Shown: positions 13,970-23,696 of the stretch, piece by piece
Position numbering within the stretch: position 1 is the first letter of the stretch
Layout of the letters: the number at the start of each line of letters is the position of its first letter
Source: CAWEFA01 sp963851385
GTDB lineage: Bacteria; Bacteroidota; Bacteroidia; Bacteroidales; DTGW01
Reading direction: 5' to 3'
DNA: 64,000 nucleotides
NCBI GenBank assembly: GCA_963851385.1
Contig: CAWKPE010000013.1
Coordinates: forward strand, 186,001-250,000
Translations under genes and position numbers: made by a program
Notes under the pieces: model-generated
The model's database searches: none
What the model was told of the DNA's origin: nothing
Seen by the model: only the letters and a program-made list of their open reading frames with translations

Positions 13970-14014
13970 GTGAATCGGGAAGTTGTGAATCGGGAAGTTG
14001 TGAATGGTGAAGTT
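13970..14014. repeat. 15-bp tandem repeat, three copies
   Basis: GTGAATCGGGAAGTT occurs at 13970-13984 and 13985-13999, with a third copy carrying two changes at 14000-14014. Degenerate GTGAA words continue on both sides, and TATTCAC-type inverse words follow to about 14090. It fills the 326-base gap between divergent genes; otherwise I see nothing coding there. Confidence 0.7.
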
Positions 14015-14219
14015 GAGTAATTGTGAATAAATTTAAATATTCATCTTCACATCTCCTCCATTTACATATTCACGATTCTCATATTCCTTTTTATTTATTT
14101 GCAAAACGATACATTATGTTGTTATATTTATGTAGCATTTAAAGTCGTTCATTTTCTTTCATATTATATAGTTTAAATTGTATTTTTTGCTATATTGCAA
14201 CAAACCAGTTTTTATATTT

Positions 14220-14600
14220 ATGCCAGTCACAACGAAGAAGAAATTAGAATTAGAGTTTGCAATGAATACATCGCCTAAACTGCTTTTCCCCAGGTTAAGT
14301 ACTCCCGGAGGGTTAGCTGAATGGTTTGCTGACAATGTAATGATAGTAGGAAATATTTATACTTTTGTTTGGGATAACAATATTCAAAAAGCAGAACAAA
14401 AATATATTCGGGAAAATCAAGTAGTTCGTTATGAATGGCTTGAAGATAATACATATTTTGAATTTCGTCTTAAAACTGACGAGCTTACCGGCGAGTTAGC
14501 CCTGATGGTAACTGATTTTGCGGAACACGATGAAAAAGAGGAAGTGGAAGATTTATGGAATAACCAGATATCAAGGCTAAGACACAGTATAGGACTTTAA
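14220..14600 (+). CDS. START-like (SRPBCC-fold) domain protein
   Basis: 127-residue cytoplasmic protein of the Bacteroidota START-like family, related to the SRPBCC/Bet v1 helix-grip fold that binds hydrophobic ligands. Typical elements are the N-terminal strand KKKLELEFAMNTSPKLLF, the LSTPGGLAEWFADNV helix, the FVWDNN strand and the C-terminal helix WNNQISRLRHSIGL. I chose the ATG at 14220 because the family begins right at this strand; an upstream in-frame ATG at 14178 would add 14 hydrophobic residues not normal for the family. The exact ligand is unknown. It precedes the LptF/LptG permease as it commonly does in the phylum. Confidence 0.8.
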   Translation: MPVTTKKKLELEFAMNTSPKLLFPRLSTPGGLAEWFADNVMIVGNIYTFVWDNNIQKAEQKYIRENQVVRYEWLEDNTYFEFRLKTDELTGELALMVTDFAEHDEKEEVEDLWNNQISRLRHSIGL

Positions 14601-14768
14601 TATTCTGGTGAAAAATATCAATTCCTTTAAAGTTTTTCATTAAATTAAGTGAATGGGCTTTTTTCTTTTGTAAGCAGAAAACATCAATGATGTGGTAATA
14701 ATGTACTCTGAATTATTTAAGCCAAATACATTAAATTTGTGTTGTAAAATTATTAGTTTGAAAACTCC

Positions 14769-16250
14769 GTGAAAAAAATTCATTCTTTTGTTCTTAATTC
14801 TTTCTCAGGTCCGTTATTGCTGACATTCTTTATTATTACCTTCCTGCTTCAAATGCAATTTCTGTGGAAATATGTGGATGATTTAGTAGGCAAGGGACTA
14901 ACATTTGGAGTTTTAGCAGATCTTTTGATTTATGCTTCTGCGACATTTGTACCTTTGGCTTTACCACTGGCTATATTGCTTGCCGCTCTTATGACATTTG
15001 GTGGCTTGGGAGAAAATTATGAATTAATAGCCATGAAGTCAGCAGGCATCTCTCTTATAAAAATAATGTATCCACTTATTTTATTGATGATTGTAATAGG
15101 TATTGCCGCATTTTTTTACTCAAATATTTCCTTGCCTTTTTTTAATTTAAAAATGAGGTCATTACTTTTTGATATACAACAGCAGAGACCTGAATTACAA
15201 ATAAAAGAAGGTGCCTTTTATAATGGAATTGAGAATTATAGCATAAGAATTGGGAAAAAAGATGCTTCAACAAATCTTTTGCATAATATCAAAATTTATG
15301 ATCATACTTCAAACATAGGAAATACAAGTATTACTATAGCTGATTCTGGTTATATGAAAATGACAGCTGATAAGCGAACCTTGATGGTAACATTATATAG
15401 TGGACTGAGCTACGTAGACATGGCTGAAAATAATAACAGGCGCTATTATTATAAAAAAACTTATCCCTTCCGGCGTGATAAGTTTTCAAAGCAGGTAATT
15501 AGTATTCCACTTGAAGGATTCGATTTTCAGCGCACTGAAGAAGGTTTGTTTCGTTCGAATTTTCAGATGATGAATCTCAAACAACTTCAGTATGCAATGG
15601 ATTCAATGAAAAGTGATTTGTATCGCGATAGAATATTATTAAAAAATAATTTGATGGCTACAACTTTTTTCCAGTCGGCCATTAGAAATATTAATAAGGT
15701 AGTACCTAAGAAAGATACCTTAAAGCCTGTACGGTTCAATTTACAATTGTATTATCGTCTCATGCCTGATCAGGATAAAGTAACTGCAATTTCATATGCC
15801 TTGAATGAGGCTAGAAGTGCAAAAAGTAATTTATCAGGCGAAGTTCAGGTTAGTAAAGTAAAAGAAAAATTATATCGCAGGCATGAAATCGAATGGCATA
15901 AGAAATTTACTTTATCTCTTGCCTGCCTCGTATTTTTCTTTATTGGTGCTCCGCTGGGTGCTATTATTAGAAAAGGTGGACTTGGTTTACCGTTGGTAAT
16001 TTCAGTTCTTTTCTTTGTACTATATTATGTAATATCTATCACAGGTGAAAAATTCGTACGTGAATCATATACGCCAGCTTACATAGGTGTATGGATTTCA
16101 TCTTATATTTTGTTACCTCTTGGTATTTTTCTTACTTATAAATCAACAACTGACTCTGCTATACTCAATGTTGAAAGTTACGGTAAATTGATCAATAAAA
16201 TATTAAATCTTAAAATCTGGAAAAAATTTTCCAGGAAGAATAATCAATGA
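14769..16250 (+). CDS. LptF/LptG-family permease (YjgP/YjgQ)
   Basis: 493-residue inner-membrane permease of the LPS export system. In the LptB2FG complex such proteins extract LPS from the inner membrane. Three N-terminal helices (LLTFFIITFLLQMQFLW, PLALPLAILLAALMTFG, ILLMIVIGIAAFFY) and three C-terminal ones (LSLACLVFFFIGAPLGAIIR, VISVLFFVLYYVISITG, IGVWISSYILLPLGIFL) bracket a periplasmic beta-jellyroll region. The segment GAPLGAIIRKGGLG is family-typical. It starts with GTG at 14769; no nearer ATG keeps the first helix. Its last four bases overlap the start of the glycosyltransferase gene (ATGA), so translation is coupled. Confidence 0.9.
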   Translation: MKKIHSFVLNSFSGPLLLTFFIITFLLQMQFLWKYVDDLVGKGLTFGVLADLLIYASATFVPLALPLAILLAALMTFGGLGENYELIAMKSAGISLIKIMYPLILLMIVIGIAAFFYSNISLPFFNLKMRSLLFDIQQQRPELQIKEGAFYNGIENYSIRIGKKDASTNLLHNIKIYDHTSNIGNTSITIADSGYMKMTADKRTLMVTLYSGLSYVDMAENNNRRYYYKKTYPFRRDKFSKQVISIPLEGFDFQRTEEGLFRSNFQMMNLKQLQYAMDSMKSDLYRDRILLKNNLMATTFFQSAIRNINKVVPKKDTLKPVRFNLQLYYRLMPDQDKVTAISYALNEARSAKSNLSGEVQVSKVKEKLYRRHEIEWHKKFTLSLACLVFFFIGAPLGAIIRKGGLGLPLVISVLFFVLYYVISITGEKFVRESYTPAYIGVWISSYILLPLGIFLTYKSTTDSAILNVESYGKLINKILNLKIWKKFSRKNNQ

Positions 16251-17452
16251 GAATACTTATACTTAGCAATAAGCCACCCTATCCACCTAAAGATGGTGGT
16301 GCGATTGGTATTTTTAATTTATCTAAAACTCTTGCTTCACTAGGACATAGCGTATTTATTCTTGCTATGAATACCAGCAAGCATAAAATTAACCCTGCTG
16401 AAACTATTTCAATTTCAAATCTGAAATTAAAATATATAGATATCAATACCGGCATAAATCCTTTAAAAGCTTTAAAGAACTTATTTTTTTCAAAATTACC
16501 TTACAATGCAGAACGGTTTATTTCACAAGATTATATTAATGAGTTAATAAAAATCCTGAATCAGAGTTCTTTTGATGTAGTTCAATTTGAAGGTCCATAT
16601 CTATGGTTCTGTATTGACATAATTCGTGGATTGACAAATGCTAAAATTTCCATGAAATCTCATAATATTGAATATGAGATATGGCAACGTTCAGCTCAGT
16701 TAGAAAAAGACATTATAAAGAAATTCTATTTATTTCATCTTGCTAAGCGTATTAAAAAATTTGAAATTTCATTATATAATCATTTTGATTTTATTTATGC
16801 TGTAACTCCAAGGGAAAAAGAAGTGTTTCTTAAAATGGGAGTAATTAAACCAATATTAATTGTTCCAACTGGTATTGATCCTCCAAAACGAGATTTCATT
16901 CTTAATTTCAATAATGAATCAATATTTCATTTGGGTGCATTGGATTGGCTACCAAACCAGGAAGGTTTGCTTTGGTTTATAAATAAAATATGGCCTACCG
17001 TTATACGAAAATATCCTGATTTAAAATTTCATATTGCCGGTAGAAATGCTCCACCATGGATATTAAAACATTTTAAAAAAAAGAACATAATTTATCATGG
17101 CGAAATTGAGGATTCTTATTCGTTTATTTGCAAATACGGAATAATGATTGTACCTATCCTATCTGGTAGTGGCATGAGAGTAAAAATTGTAGAGGGTATG
17201 TCGTTAGCTAAACCGATTATTACAACTAGTATAGGAGCCGAAGGACTCGACGTAAAAGACGGCGAAGATATTGTAATAGCTGATACTGTAGAAAGCTTTA
17301 CTGCAAAACTTTCTGAATTAATTGAGAACAAAGAATTAACAAAGTATCTTTCAATGAATGCACATAAAAATGCTATTGAAAAATATAATAATAAAGATAT
17401 AGCGGTCAAAGTTGTTCAATTTTATAAAGCAAATGGTGTAATTAAGGAATAA
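16247..17452 (+). CDS. Glycosyltransferase, GT4-like
   Basis: 401-residue GT-B fold glycosyltransferase. The N-terminal domain begins MRILILSNKPPYPPKDGGAI, the usual glycine-rich acceptor-side loop, and contains KSHNIEYEIW. The C-terminal nucleotide-sugar domain contains the GALDWLPNQEGLLWF and VPILSGSGMRVKIVEGMSLAKPII segments, with the EGM glutamate where GT4 enzymes bind the donor. Overlap with the LptF/G gene suggests a role in envelope glycans or LPS core decoration. Sugar specificity cannot be read from the sequence. Confidence 0.85.
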   Translation: MRILILSNKPPYPPKDGGAIGIFNLSKTLASLGHSVFILAMNTSKHKINPAETISISNLKLKYIDINTGINPLKALKNLFFSKLPYNAERFISQDYINELIKILNQSSFDVVQFEGPYLWFCIDIIRGLTNAKISMKSHNIEYEIWQRSAQLEKDIIKKFYLFHLAKRIKKFEISLYNHFDFIYAVTPREKEVFLKMGVIKPILIVPTGIDPPKRDFILNFNNESIFHLGALDWLPNQEGLLWFINKIWPTVIRKYPDLKFHIAGRNAPPWILKHFKKKNIIYHGEIEDSYSFICKYGIMIVPILSGSGMRVKIVEGMSLAKPIITTSIGAEGLDVKDGEDIVIADTVESFTAKLSELIENKELTKYLSMNAHKNAIEKYNNKDIAVKVVQFYKANGVIKE

Positions 17453-17471
17453 TATATTTAAGACTAAAATC

Positions 17472-18638
17472 GTGCAGATACTATTTTGGATATTAATTAT
17501 TACAATTTTTTATGTTTACTTTGGTTACACCTTAGTGCTTTATATGATTTCTCTAATCAAGCAGTTTTTTACTTCAAGAAACACTTTTCAATTTGAACAA
17601 TATGAACCGGAGGTTACAATTTTTATAGCTTCCTATAACGAAAAAGAAATTATATCAAGTAAAGTTCAAAATCTTCGTTTGCTGGATTATCCAAAAGATA
17701 AATTAAAATGTCTTTGGATTACGGATGGATCGAATGACGGTTCAGAAATGTATCTTCAGAATTTCACAGATATGCAAGTTCTTCACGAAACTGAACGCAA
17801 AGGAAAGATAGGTGCAATGAACAGAGGTATGAAATATGTGAAGACACCGATTGTTGTTTTCTGCGATGCAAACAGTTTATTGGTTCCACAAGCAATAAAG
17901 AATGTAGTAGCTGCTTTTTCTGACAATTCTGTCGGATGTGTTGCAGGAGAAAAGCAAATAATCAAACATAATGCAGATATAGCAGTTAGTTCAGGAGAAG
18001 GAATTTACTGGCAGTATGAATCACTTATAAAGAAGTTGGAATCTGAAGTAAATTCAACCATTGGAGCAGCAGGTGAACTTTTTGCCATTCGAACTGAACT
18101 CTTTCAGAAAGTAGAACCCGACACTGTGCTTGATGATTTTATTATATCTCTCAGGATTGCTCAAAAAGGTTACAAAATTAAATATGTCCCTGGTGCTGTT
18201 GCTATTGAAACCAGTTCGGTTTCCATTGCAGAAGAAATGAAACGAAAAATCAGGATAGCTGCAGGATGTATTCAAACTATACCCAGATTGAAAGCCTTAC
18301 TTAACCCATTTAAATTTGGATTTTTATCATTTCAATATTGGTCCCACAAAATATTGCGATGGACTTTTGTGCCATTTGCACTTATGTTGTTATTGCCAAT
18401 AAATATATTTCTTGTTATAGATAATCAATTAATTGTGTATAAAATTTTTCTTTATTTGCAATTGATTTTCTACTTCATTGCGTTTGTAGGCTACATATTT
18501 CGAAAACATTCTACTTCTTTGCGTGTTCTTTTTACTCCTTATTATCTTTTATTCATGAATGTGACGATTCTTATTGGATTTTTTCGATATTTATTGAAGC
18601 GTCAATCAGTTAATTGGGAAAAAGCAGTGCGCAGCTAA
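17472..18638 (+). CDS. Membrane GT2 glycosyltransferase
   Basis: 388-residue family 2 glycosyltransferase. An N-terminal helix (residues ~1-30) precedes a GT-A domain with VTIFIASYNEKEII, the first acidic site WITDGSNDGS, the DXD-like VVFCDANSLL, and the acceptor-loop DDFIISLRIAQKGY; QTIPR near residue 280 is a plausible variant of the processive QxxRW motif. Three C-terminal hydrophobic segments follow (FVPFALMLLLPINIFLVI and two more). The layout matches poly-glycan or lipid-linked sugar synthases. It begins with GTG 20 bases after the previous gene. Product and sugar are unknown. Confidence 0.85.
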   Translation: MQILFWILIITIFYVYFGYTLVLYMISLIKQFFTSRNTFQFEQYEPEVTIFIASYNEKEIISSKVQNLRLLDYPKDKLKCLWITDGSNDGSEMYLQNFTDMQVLHETERKGKIGAMNRGMKYVKTPIVVFCDANSLLVPQAIKNVVAAFSDNSVGCVAGEKQIIKHNADIAVSSGEGIYWQYESLIKKLESEVNSTIGAAGELFAIRTELFQKVEPDTVLDDFIISLRIAQKGYKIKYVPGAVAIETSSVSIAEEMKRKIRIAAGCIQTIPRLKALLNPFKFGFLSFQYWSHKILRWTFVPFALMLLLPINIFLVIDNQLIVYKIFLYLQLIFYFIAFVGYIFRKHSTSLRVLFTPYYLLFMNVTILIGFFRYLLKRQSVNWEKAVRS

Positions 18639-18698
18639 ATTGTTTAACGCATATTTCTTATTTTTGCTGCTACATTTTAAACACAAACGATTTAATAA

Positions 18699-19943
18699 AT
18701 GTCCGACAATAAAAAATTTAAGCTAAACACTATTGAAGAGGCTATTGAAGATATCAAGCTTGGAAAAGTAATTATCGTAGTAGATGATGAAGATCGTGAA
18801 AACGAAGGAGATTTCATTTGTGCGGCTGAACTGATAACTCCGGAAATTATAAATTTTATGGCAACACACGGACGTGGTCTCATTTGTGTTCCATTACCTG
18901 AAGAACGTTGTGAAGAGCTTGAGTTGGATATGATGGTTAACAGGAATACTGCTGTTTATACGACCGCTTTTACAGTTTCAGTGGACCTTATCGGGCATGG
19001 TTGTACTACGGGTATTTCATCATTTGACCGTGCAAAAACAATTAAAGCATTGGTGGACTTTGATACCAGGCCTGAAGATCTCGGCCGTCCCGGACATATT
19101 TTTCCTTTGAAGGCTCGTAGTAAAGGCGTGCTAAGACGTCCCGGCCATACTGAAGCTTCTGTCGATATTTCTATTTTGGCAGGTTTAAAACCAGGCGGAG
19201 TGCTTGTTGAAATTATGAATGAAGATGGCAGCATGGCCCGGCTTCCCGAATTGGTTAAAATTGCAAAAAAATTCGATTTAAAAATCATCACAATAAAAGA
19301 TCTTATTGCCTTCAGGTTAAAATATGAAAGCCTTATTATAAAAGGAGAGAAAGTCAAACTTCCTACATTATATGGCAATTTTGATTTAATTCCTTTTTTA
19401 CAAAAATCAAATGGCCATGAACATTTGGCAATAATAAAAGGCGAATGGCGTAAAGATGAAGCGGTACTGGTTCGCGTTCACTCTTCTTGTATTACCGGTG
19501 ATATTTTTGGATCGTTGCGCTGCGATTGTGGTGATCAACTTCATTCTGCATTGCAAATGATTGAAAAAGAAGGCAAGGGTGTTCTATTGTATTTAAGCCA
19601 GGAAGGACGAGGTATTGGACTTTTTAATAAAATTAAAGCGTATAAACTCCAGGAGCAGGGAAGAGACACGGTACAAGCCAATCTTGATCTTGGCTTTAAT
19701 GAAGATGAGCGTGACTATGGCGTTGGTGCAAATATTTTACGTGAACTTGAATTAGGGAAATTAAGGCTTATCACTAATAACCCAAAAAAGCGTAAAGGGC
19801 TTGAAGGCTATGGATTGGAAATAATAGAAAATCTTCCTCTAGTTGTTGAACCTAATAAACACAACCGATTCTACCTTGAAACTAAGCGTGATAAGATGGG
19901 TCATTTTCTCAATCTGGCAAAATATACGAAGACAAATTTATAA
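18699..19943 (+). CDS. ribBA: Bifunctional DHBP synthase / GTP cyclohydrolase II
   Basis: 414-residue fused riboflavin-synthesis enzyme. Residues ~8-210 are 3,4-dihydroxy-2-butanone-4-phosphate synthase, with the acidic loop DDEDRENEGD, the THGRGLICV segment and GHTEASVDI. Residues ~215-410 are GTP cyclohydrolase II, with the zinc site SCITGDIFGSLRCDCGDQ, GRGIGLFNKI, and DYGVGANILRE. Both active sites look complete. Together they supply both precursors of lumazine from ribulose-5-phosphate and GTP. No FMN riboswitch fold is evident in the 60-base leader. Downstream fmt follows by 12 bases, probably in one transcript. Confidence 0.96.
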   Translation: MSDNKKFKLNTIEEAIEDIKLGKVIIVVDDEDRENEGDFICAAELITPEIINFMATHGRGLICVPLPEERCEELELDMMVNRNTAVYTTAFTVSVDLIGHGCTTGISSFDRAKTIKALVDFDTRPEDLGRPGHIFPLKARSKGVLRRPGHTEASVDISILAGLKPGGVLVEIMNEDGSMARLPELVKIAKKFDLKIITIKDLIAFRLKYESLIIKGEKVKLPTLYGNFDLIPFLQKSNGHEHLAIIKGEWRKDEAVLVRVHSSCITGDIFGSLRCDCGDQLHSALQMIEKEGKGVLLYLSQEGRGIGLFNKIKAYKLQEQGRDTVQANLDLGFNEDERDYGVGANILRELELGKLRLITNNPKKRKGLEGYGLEIIENLPLVVEPNKHNRFYLETKRDKMGHFLNLAKYTKTNL

Positions 19944-19955
19944 TTTCTCGATGCT

Positions 19956-20921
19956 ATGGGCTTAAGGATTGTATTTATGGGGACTCCTGAATTTGCTGTA
20001 GCATCACTAGACAAGTTGATAAAAACGGGTTATGAAATACCTGTAGTGGTTACAGCTCCTGATAAACCTTCAGGAAGAGGTCAGAGAATAATGTTCTCTC
20101 ATATTAAACAATACGCGATTGAAAAAGAAATTTCAATTCTTCAACCAGAAAAATTAAAAGATGCAGAATTTATTAAACAGCTTAAAAAATGCAGTGCTGA
20201 TGTTTTTGTTGTAGTAGCATTCCGTATGTTGCCGGAAGAAGTATGGAGCATTCCACGTTTAGGAACTATTAATCTGCATGCTTCTTTATTACCTCAATAC
20301 AGGGGTGCAGCTCCGATAAACTGGGCAATAATAAATGGTGAAAATGAAACCGGGGTTACTACATTTTTTATCGAAAAAGATATAGATACCGGTAATATTT
20401 TACTTCAGGAAAGAGTATCTATTGGAATTTCAGATAACGCAGGAACTATACATGATCTCTTAATGTCGAAAGGTGCTGACTTACTTGTAAAAACTATAGA
20501 AAGTATTGAAAAAGGAAGTATTAAGCCAATTCCTCAAAATGAGTTATTAAAGCCAGGAACAGAAATTAAATCAGCTCCTAAAATATTTAAAGAAAATTGT
20601 CGCATAAACTGGAACCAGGAAAGTTTAAAAATTTATAATCTTATAAGGGGTTTGGATCCTTTTCCTTCCGCTTGGAGCATATTACAAAATATTAAAAATG
20701 ATCAGAAAATTTTAGTCAAGATATACAAAACTGATATATTGCCATACTCTGGTAAAGAACCTGGAACTATTATTACAGATGGTAAAAATTTTTTACACGT
20801 TGCTACTACAATTGGATTGATTGCTTTAAAAGAAATACAAATTGAGGGCAAGAAAAGACTTGCAATTGAAGAATTCTTAAGAGGTTTTCATGGGATTGAA
20901 AATTATAAATTTATTAATTAA
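19956..20921 (+). CDS. fmt: Methionyl-tRNA formyltransferase
   Basis: Formylates initiator Met-tRNA using 10-formyltetrahydrofolate. The 321-residue length is normal. The N-terminal Rossmann domain begins RIVFMGTPEFAVASL. The formyl-transferase active site is HASLLPQYRGAAPINWAIING, with its conserved His and the Asn of NLHAS, followed by GVTTFFIEKDIDTGNIL. The C-terminal OB-like tRNA-binding domain (residues ~205-315) starts CRINWNQESLKIYNLIRGLDP. It sits 12 bases after ribBA on the same strand. Confidence 0.96.
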   Translation: MGLRIVFMGTPEFAVASLDKLIKTGYEIPVVVTAPDKPSGRGQRIMFSHIKQYAIEKEISILQPEKLKDAEFIKQLKKCSADVFVVVAFRMLPEEVWSIPRLGTINLHASLLPQYRGAAPINWAIINGENETGVTTFFIEKDIDTGNILLQERVSIGISDNAGTIHDLLMSKGADLLVKTIESIEKGSIKPIPQNELLKPGTEIKSAPKIFKENCRINWNQESLKIYNLIRGLDPFPSAWSILQNIKNDQKILVKIYKTDILPYSGKEPGTIITDGKNFLHVATTIGLIALKEIQIEGKKRLAIEEFLRGFHGIENYKFIN

Positions 20922-21018
20922 ACAATATGCCAATGTGCCAATGTTCTATTTTTCAATTTTCAAATTATCAAATTGGCACCTATCTTTAGAATTTTAATCG
21001 CTTAAATAAATTTTAGAA

Positions 21019-21771
21019 ATGATTGACACTATTTTAAATCATCGAAGCATACGAAAATACAAACCTGACTCAATTCCGGCAGATTTATTAAAAGAAATTC
21101 TTGAGGCCGGAACAAGAGCTTCTACAACGGGCAACATGCAAGTGTACAGTATGATTGTGACAACTGACAATGCTACAAAGGAAAAACTTTGGGAAGCACA
21201 TTTCAGGCAGGACATGGTAAAAACGGCTCCGGTAATTATCACATTCTGTGCCGATTTCAATCGGTTTAATAAATGGTGCAATCAACGTAAAGCTATTCCC
21301 GGATATGACAATTTCCTTTCATTTATGACCGCTGCAATAGATGCACTTTTGGTAGCGCAAAATGTGGCTTTAGCTGCTGAAGCAAAAGGTCTGGGTATTT
21401 GTTATCTTGGAACGACTACCTATAACGCGGATAAAATAATTGAAATTCTTGATCTTCCAAAGTGGGTTGTTCCTATTACAGCTTTTCCAGTTGGTTATCC
21501 CGAAGAAGTACCTGAACTTACCGATAGATTGCCATTGGAAGCTGTTGTTCATTATGAAAGATATTCGGAGTTTTCAAATGGTGATATCGATATTCTTTAT
21601 AAGGGAAAAGAAAATATGCCATTTTACAAGGACTTATTAAAAATAAACGATAAAGAAACTTTAGCTCAAATATTCACAGATATTCGTTATACAAAAAATG
21701 ACAACGTAGCATTTTCTCAAAGCTTTCTGAAAGTATTGGAGAAACAAGGATTTATGAATAATGAACTTTAA
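21019..21771 (+). CDS. Nitroreductase-family FMN flavoprotein
   Basis: 250-residue nitroreductase. The FMN-binding start IDTILNHRSIRKYKPDSI, the SSTTGNMQ-like RASTTGNMQVYSMIV and AEAKGLGICYLGT are family signatures. The family reduces nitro groups, quinones or other acceptors with NAD(P)H; the substrate here is not determinable. An extra ~60 residues after the core (residues ~190-250) end in a helical tail. The next gene starts at the very next base after its stop, so translation may be coupled. Confidence 0.88.
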   Translation: MIDTILNHRSIRKYKPDSIPADLLKEILEAGTRASTTGNMQVYSMIVTTDNATKEKLWEAHFRQDMVKTAPVIITFCADFNRFNKWCNQRKAIPGYDNFLSFMTAAIDALLVAQNVALAAEAKGLGICYLGTTTYNADKIIEILDLPKWVVPITAFPVGYPEEVPELTDRLPLEAVVHYERYSEFSNGDIDILYKGKENMPFYKDLLKINDKETLAQIFTDIRYTKNDNVAFSQSFLKVLEKQGFMNNEL

Positions 21772-22785
21772 TTGGATATTCTATTTAAAATACAATCAGT
21801 TGGAAACTTATTAAAGGAATTACTTAATAAGCAAACAAACAATCGTGATTCTGAAAAATTGTATTCTCGCATTTTAGAAGCAAAAAGCTTTAATCATTGG
21901 TTCACGGAAGACGCAGTTATTCTTCGTTTACATCAAATAAGAAATTTTTTAACTTCGGATGAATTCAATTCAGCATATTCAATATTTACAAAAAATAAAT
22001 TTAAAAAAGGTCGAATAATTGGTGTTCATTCTGAAGAAAACATACCTCTTGAAGAATTTGCAGATTTATTAGGTATCTTGATTTCAGGTAATTCATTTAT
22101 TTATAAAACCAATGAAAAATCTGATAAATTAATACTTTATTTATTTGAACTTATTGGAAAACATATTCCGGAATTATCTCAACAAATAAATTTTTTTGAT
22201 GGCAAAATAAAAAATTACGATTTCTTGTTTTTCACACAACGGGAAAATGCTAATACAGTTCTCAAAAAATATTTGAATAAAGACAAGTCTTTTATTGAAG
22301 TGAGGCACCAATCAGTTGCTGTCCTTGATGGAAATGAAAATGCTGAGGTTTTGAAATTACTTGGCAATGATGTTTTTTCCTTTTTCGGAATGGGTTGTGG
22401 AAACGTCAGAAAAATTTATATACCCAAAAACTATGATTTGACAATTATTTTCAAAGCATTCGAGGAACGACATTCTATTATAGATCATAGTGCATATGCT
22501 AATAATTACCAATACTACCAATCGGTTTACCTGTTAAATTGCATTCCTCACTTTGACAATGGTTTTTTATTATTCAAAGAAGATACTGAATTACGCTCTC
22601 CAACAGGAGTTATGTATTATGAATATTATGAAGATAAAAGAGTTCTTTTGGAAACGCTGCACGATTCATTAAATATTTCGGTAATATATACTTCAAACCC
22701 GGTTCATGAAAAAGAAAAAATGTTAGGTGAATCAATCAACCAGTTACTATTTCCGTCAGAAAACCTGATAAATTTCTTGCAATGA
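21772..22785 (+). CDS. Acyl-CoA reductase, LuxC-like
   Basis: 337-residue protein of the acyl-CoA reductase family (LuxC fold), common in Bacteroidota outside any lux operon. It would reduce activated fatty acyl groups to aldehydes with NADPH. The probable catalytic cysteine lies in FFGMGCGNVRKIYIP (residue ~211). The C-terminal YYEYYEDKR region is also typical. No LuxD/LuxE partners are adjacent. The reading frame opens with TTG abutting the previous stop; the first ATG lies much further in, so TTG is the best start. It overlaps miaA by four bases (ATGA). Confidence 0.75.
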   Translation: MDILFKIQSVGNLLKELLNKQTNNRDSEKLYSRILEAKSFNHWFTEDAVILRLHQIRNFLTSDEFNSAYSIFTKNKFKKGRIIGVHSEENIPLEEFADLLGILISGNSFIYKTNEKSDKLILYLFELIGKHIPELSQQINFFDGKIKNYDFLFFTQRENANTVLKKYLNKDKSFIEVRHQSVAVLDGNENAEVLKLLGNDVFSFFGMGCGNVRKIYIPKNYDLTIIFKAFEERHSIIDHSAYANNYQYYQSVYLLNCIPHFDNGFLLFKEDTELRSPTGVMYYEYYEDKRVLLETLHDSLNISVIYTSNPVHEKEKMLGESINQLLFPSENLINFLQ

Positions 22786-23696
22786 GTAGTCAGACTTTGC
22801 TTGTAGTTGTGGGACCAACAGCAATTGGTAAAACAGATATTGCCATAGAAGTTGCGCTTCGTTTGGGTACGGAAATTATATCGTGCGATTCAAGACAGAT
22901 TTACCGTGAAATGAGAATTGGAACTGCCCGGCCTTCCGAAGAAAAATTGGCAGCGGTAAAGCATCATTTTATTTCAGCAATTTCAATAATGGAATATTAC
23001 AATGCCAGCATGTTTGAATTGGCTGTACTAGATTTGCTTGCAGATTTATTTAGGAAGCACGAGATTGTAATAATGACAGGCGGTTCAGGACTATATGCAG
23101 ATGCAGTCTGCAAAGGCATTGACGACTTACCTACCATTGAACCGGAGATAAGAGAAAATCTATTAAAACGACTTTCATTTGAAGGCATTATGAGTCTCAG
23201 GCATGAATTGCTAAAAATTGATCCAGAATACTGTCGCACTGCAGATATTCGAAATCCAAAGCGTATTTTAAAAGCTCTGGAAGTTTTTTATATGACCGGA
23301 CAACCTTATTCTCAATTTCTGACAAAAAAGAATAAAACAAGAGATTTTAAAATTGTCAAAATTGGATTGAACAGAGATAGAAAGGAACTTTATGATATTA
23401 TCGATAAAAGAGTTGATTTGATGTTACAAAATGGATTGGTTGAAGAAGCCCGTTCTCTCTATGATGCGCGCAATATGAATGCGCTTAATACGGTAGGTTA
23501 CAAAGAACTGTTTGATTATTTTGAAGGAAAATATTCACTTGAAAAAGCAGTTGAGCTAATCAAACAAAATACGCGCAGGTTTGCAAAGCGGCAGATAAGT
23601 TGGTTCGCAAGAGACAAAGAAATAGCCTGGTTTCATCCTGACCAAATGCAGGAAATTTGGGATTTTGTTAAAAAGAATTGTCAGTATACTAAATAG
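22782..23696 (+). CDS. miaA: tRNA dimethylallyltransferase
   Basis: Transfers a dimethylallyl group to A37 of tRNAs that read codons starting with U. The 304-residue length fits. The P-loop GPTAIGKTDIA, the DSRQIYREMRIGTARPS region, the MTGGSGLYADAVCKGI loop and the C-terminal RRFAKRQISWFARD are diagnostic. It overlaps the upstream acyl-CoA reductase gene by four bases and closes the plus-strand run that begins at 14.2 kb. Confidence 0.95.
   Translation: MSSQTLLVVVGPTAIGKTDIAIEVALRLGTEIISCDSRQIYREMRIGTARPSEEKLAAVKHHFISAISIMEYYNASMFELAVLDLLADLFRKHEIVIMTGGSGLYADAVCKGIDDLPTIEPEIRENLLKRLSFEGIMSLRHELLKIDPEYCRTADIRNPKRILKALEVFYMTGQPYSQFLTKKNKTRDFKIVKIGLNRDRKELYDIIDKRVDLMLQNGLVEEARSLYDARNMNALNTVGYKELFDYFEGKYSLEKAVELIKQNTRRFAKRQISWFARDKEIAWFHPDQMQEIWDFVKKNCQYTK

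Noticed and set aside
18639..18698. FMN riboswitch before ribBA
   Set aside because: The leader is only 60 bases and AT-rich, without the conserved RFN elements.
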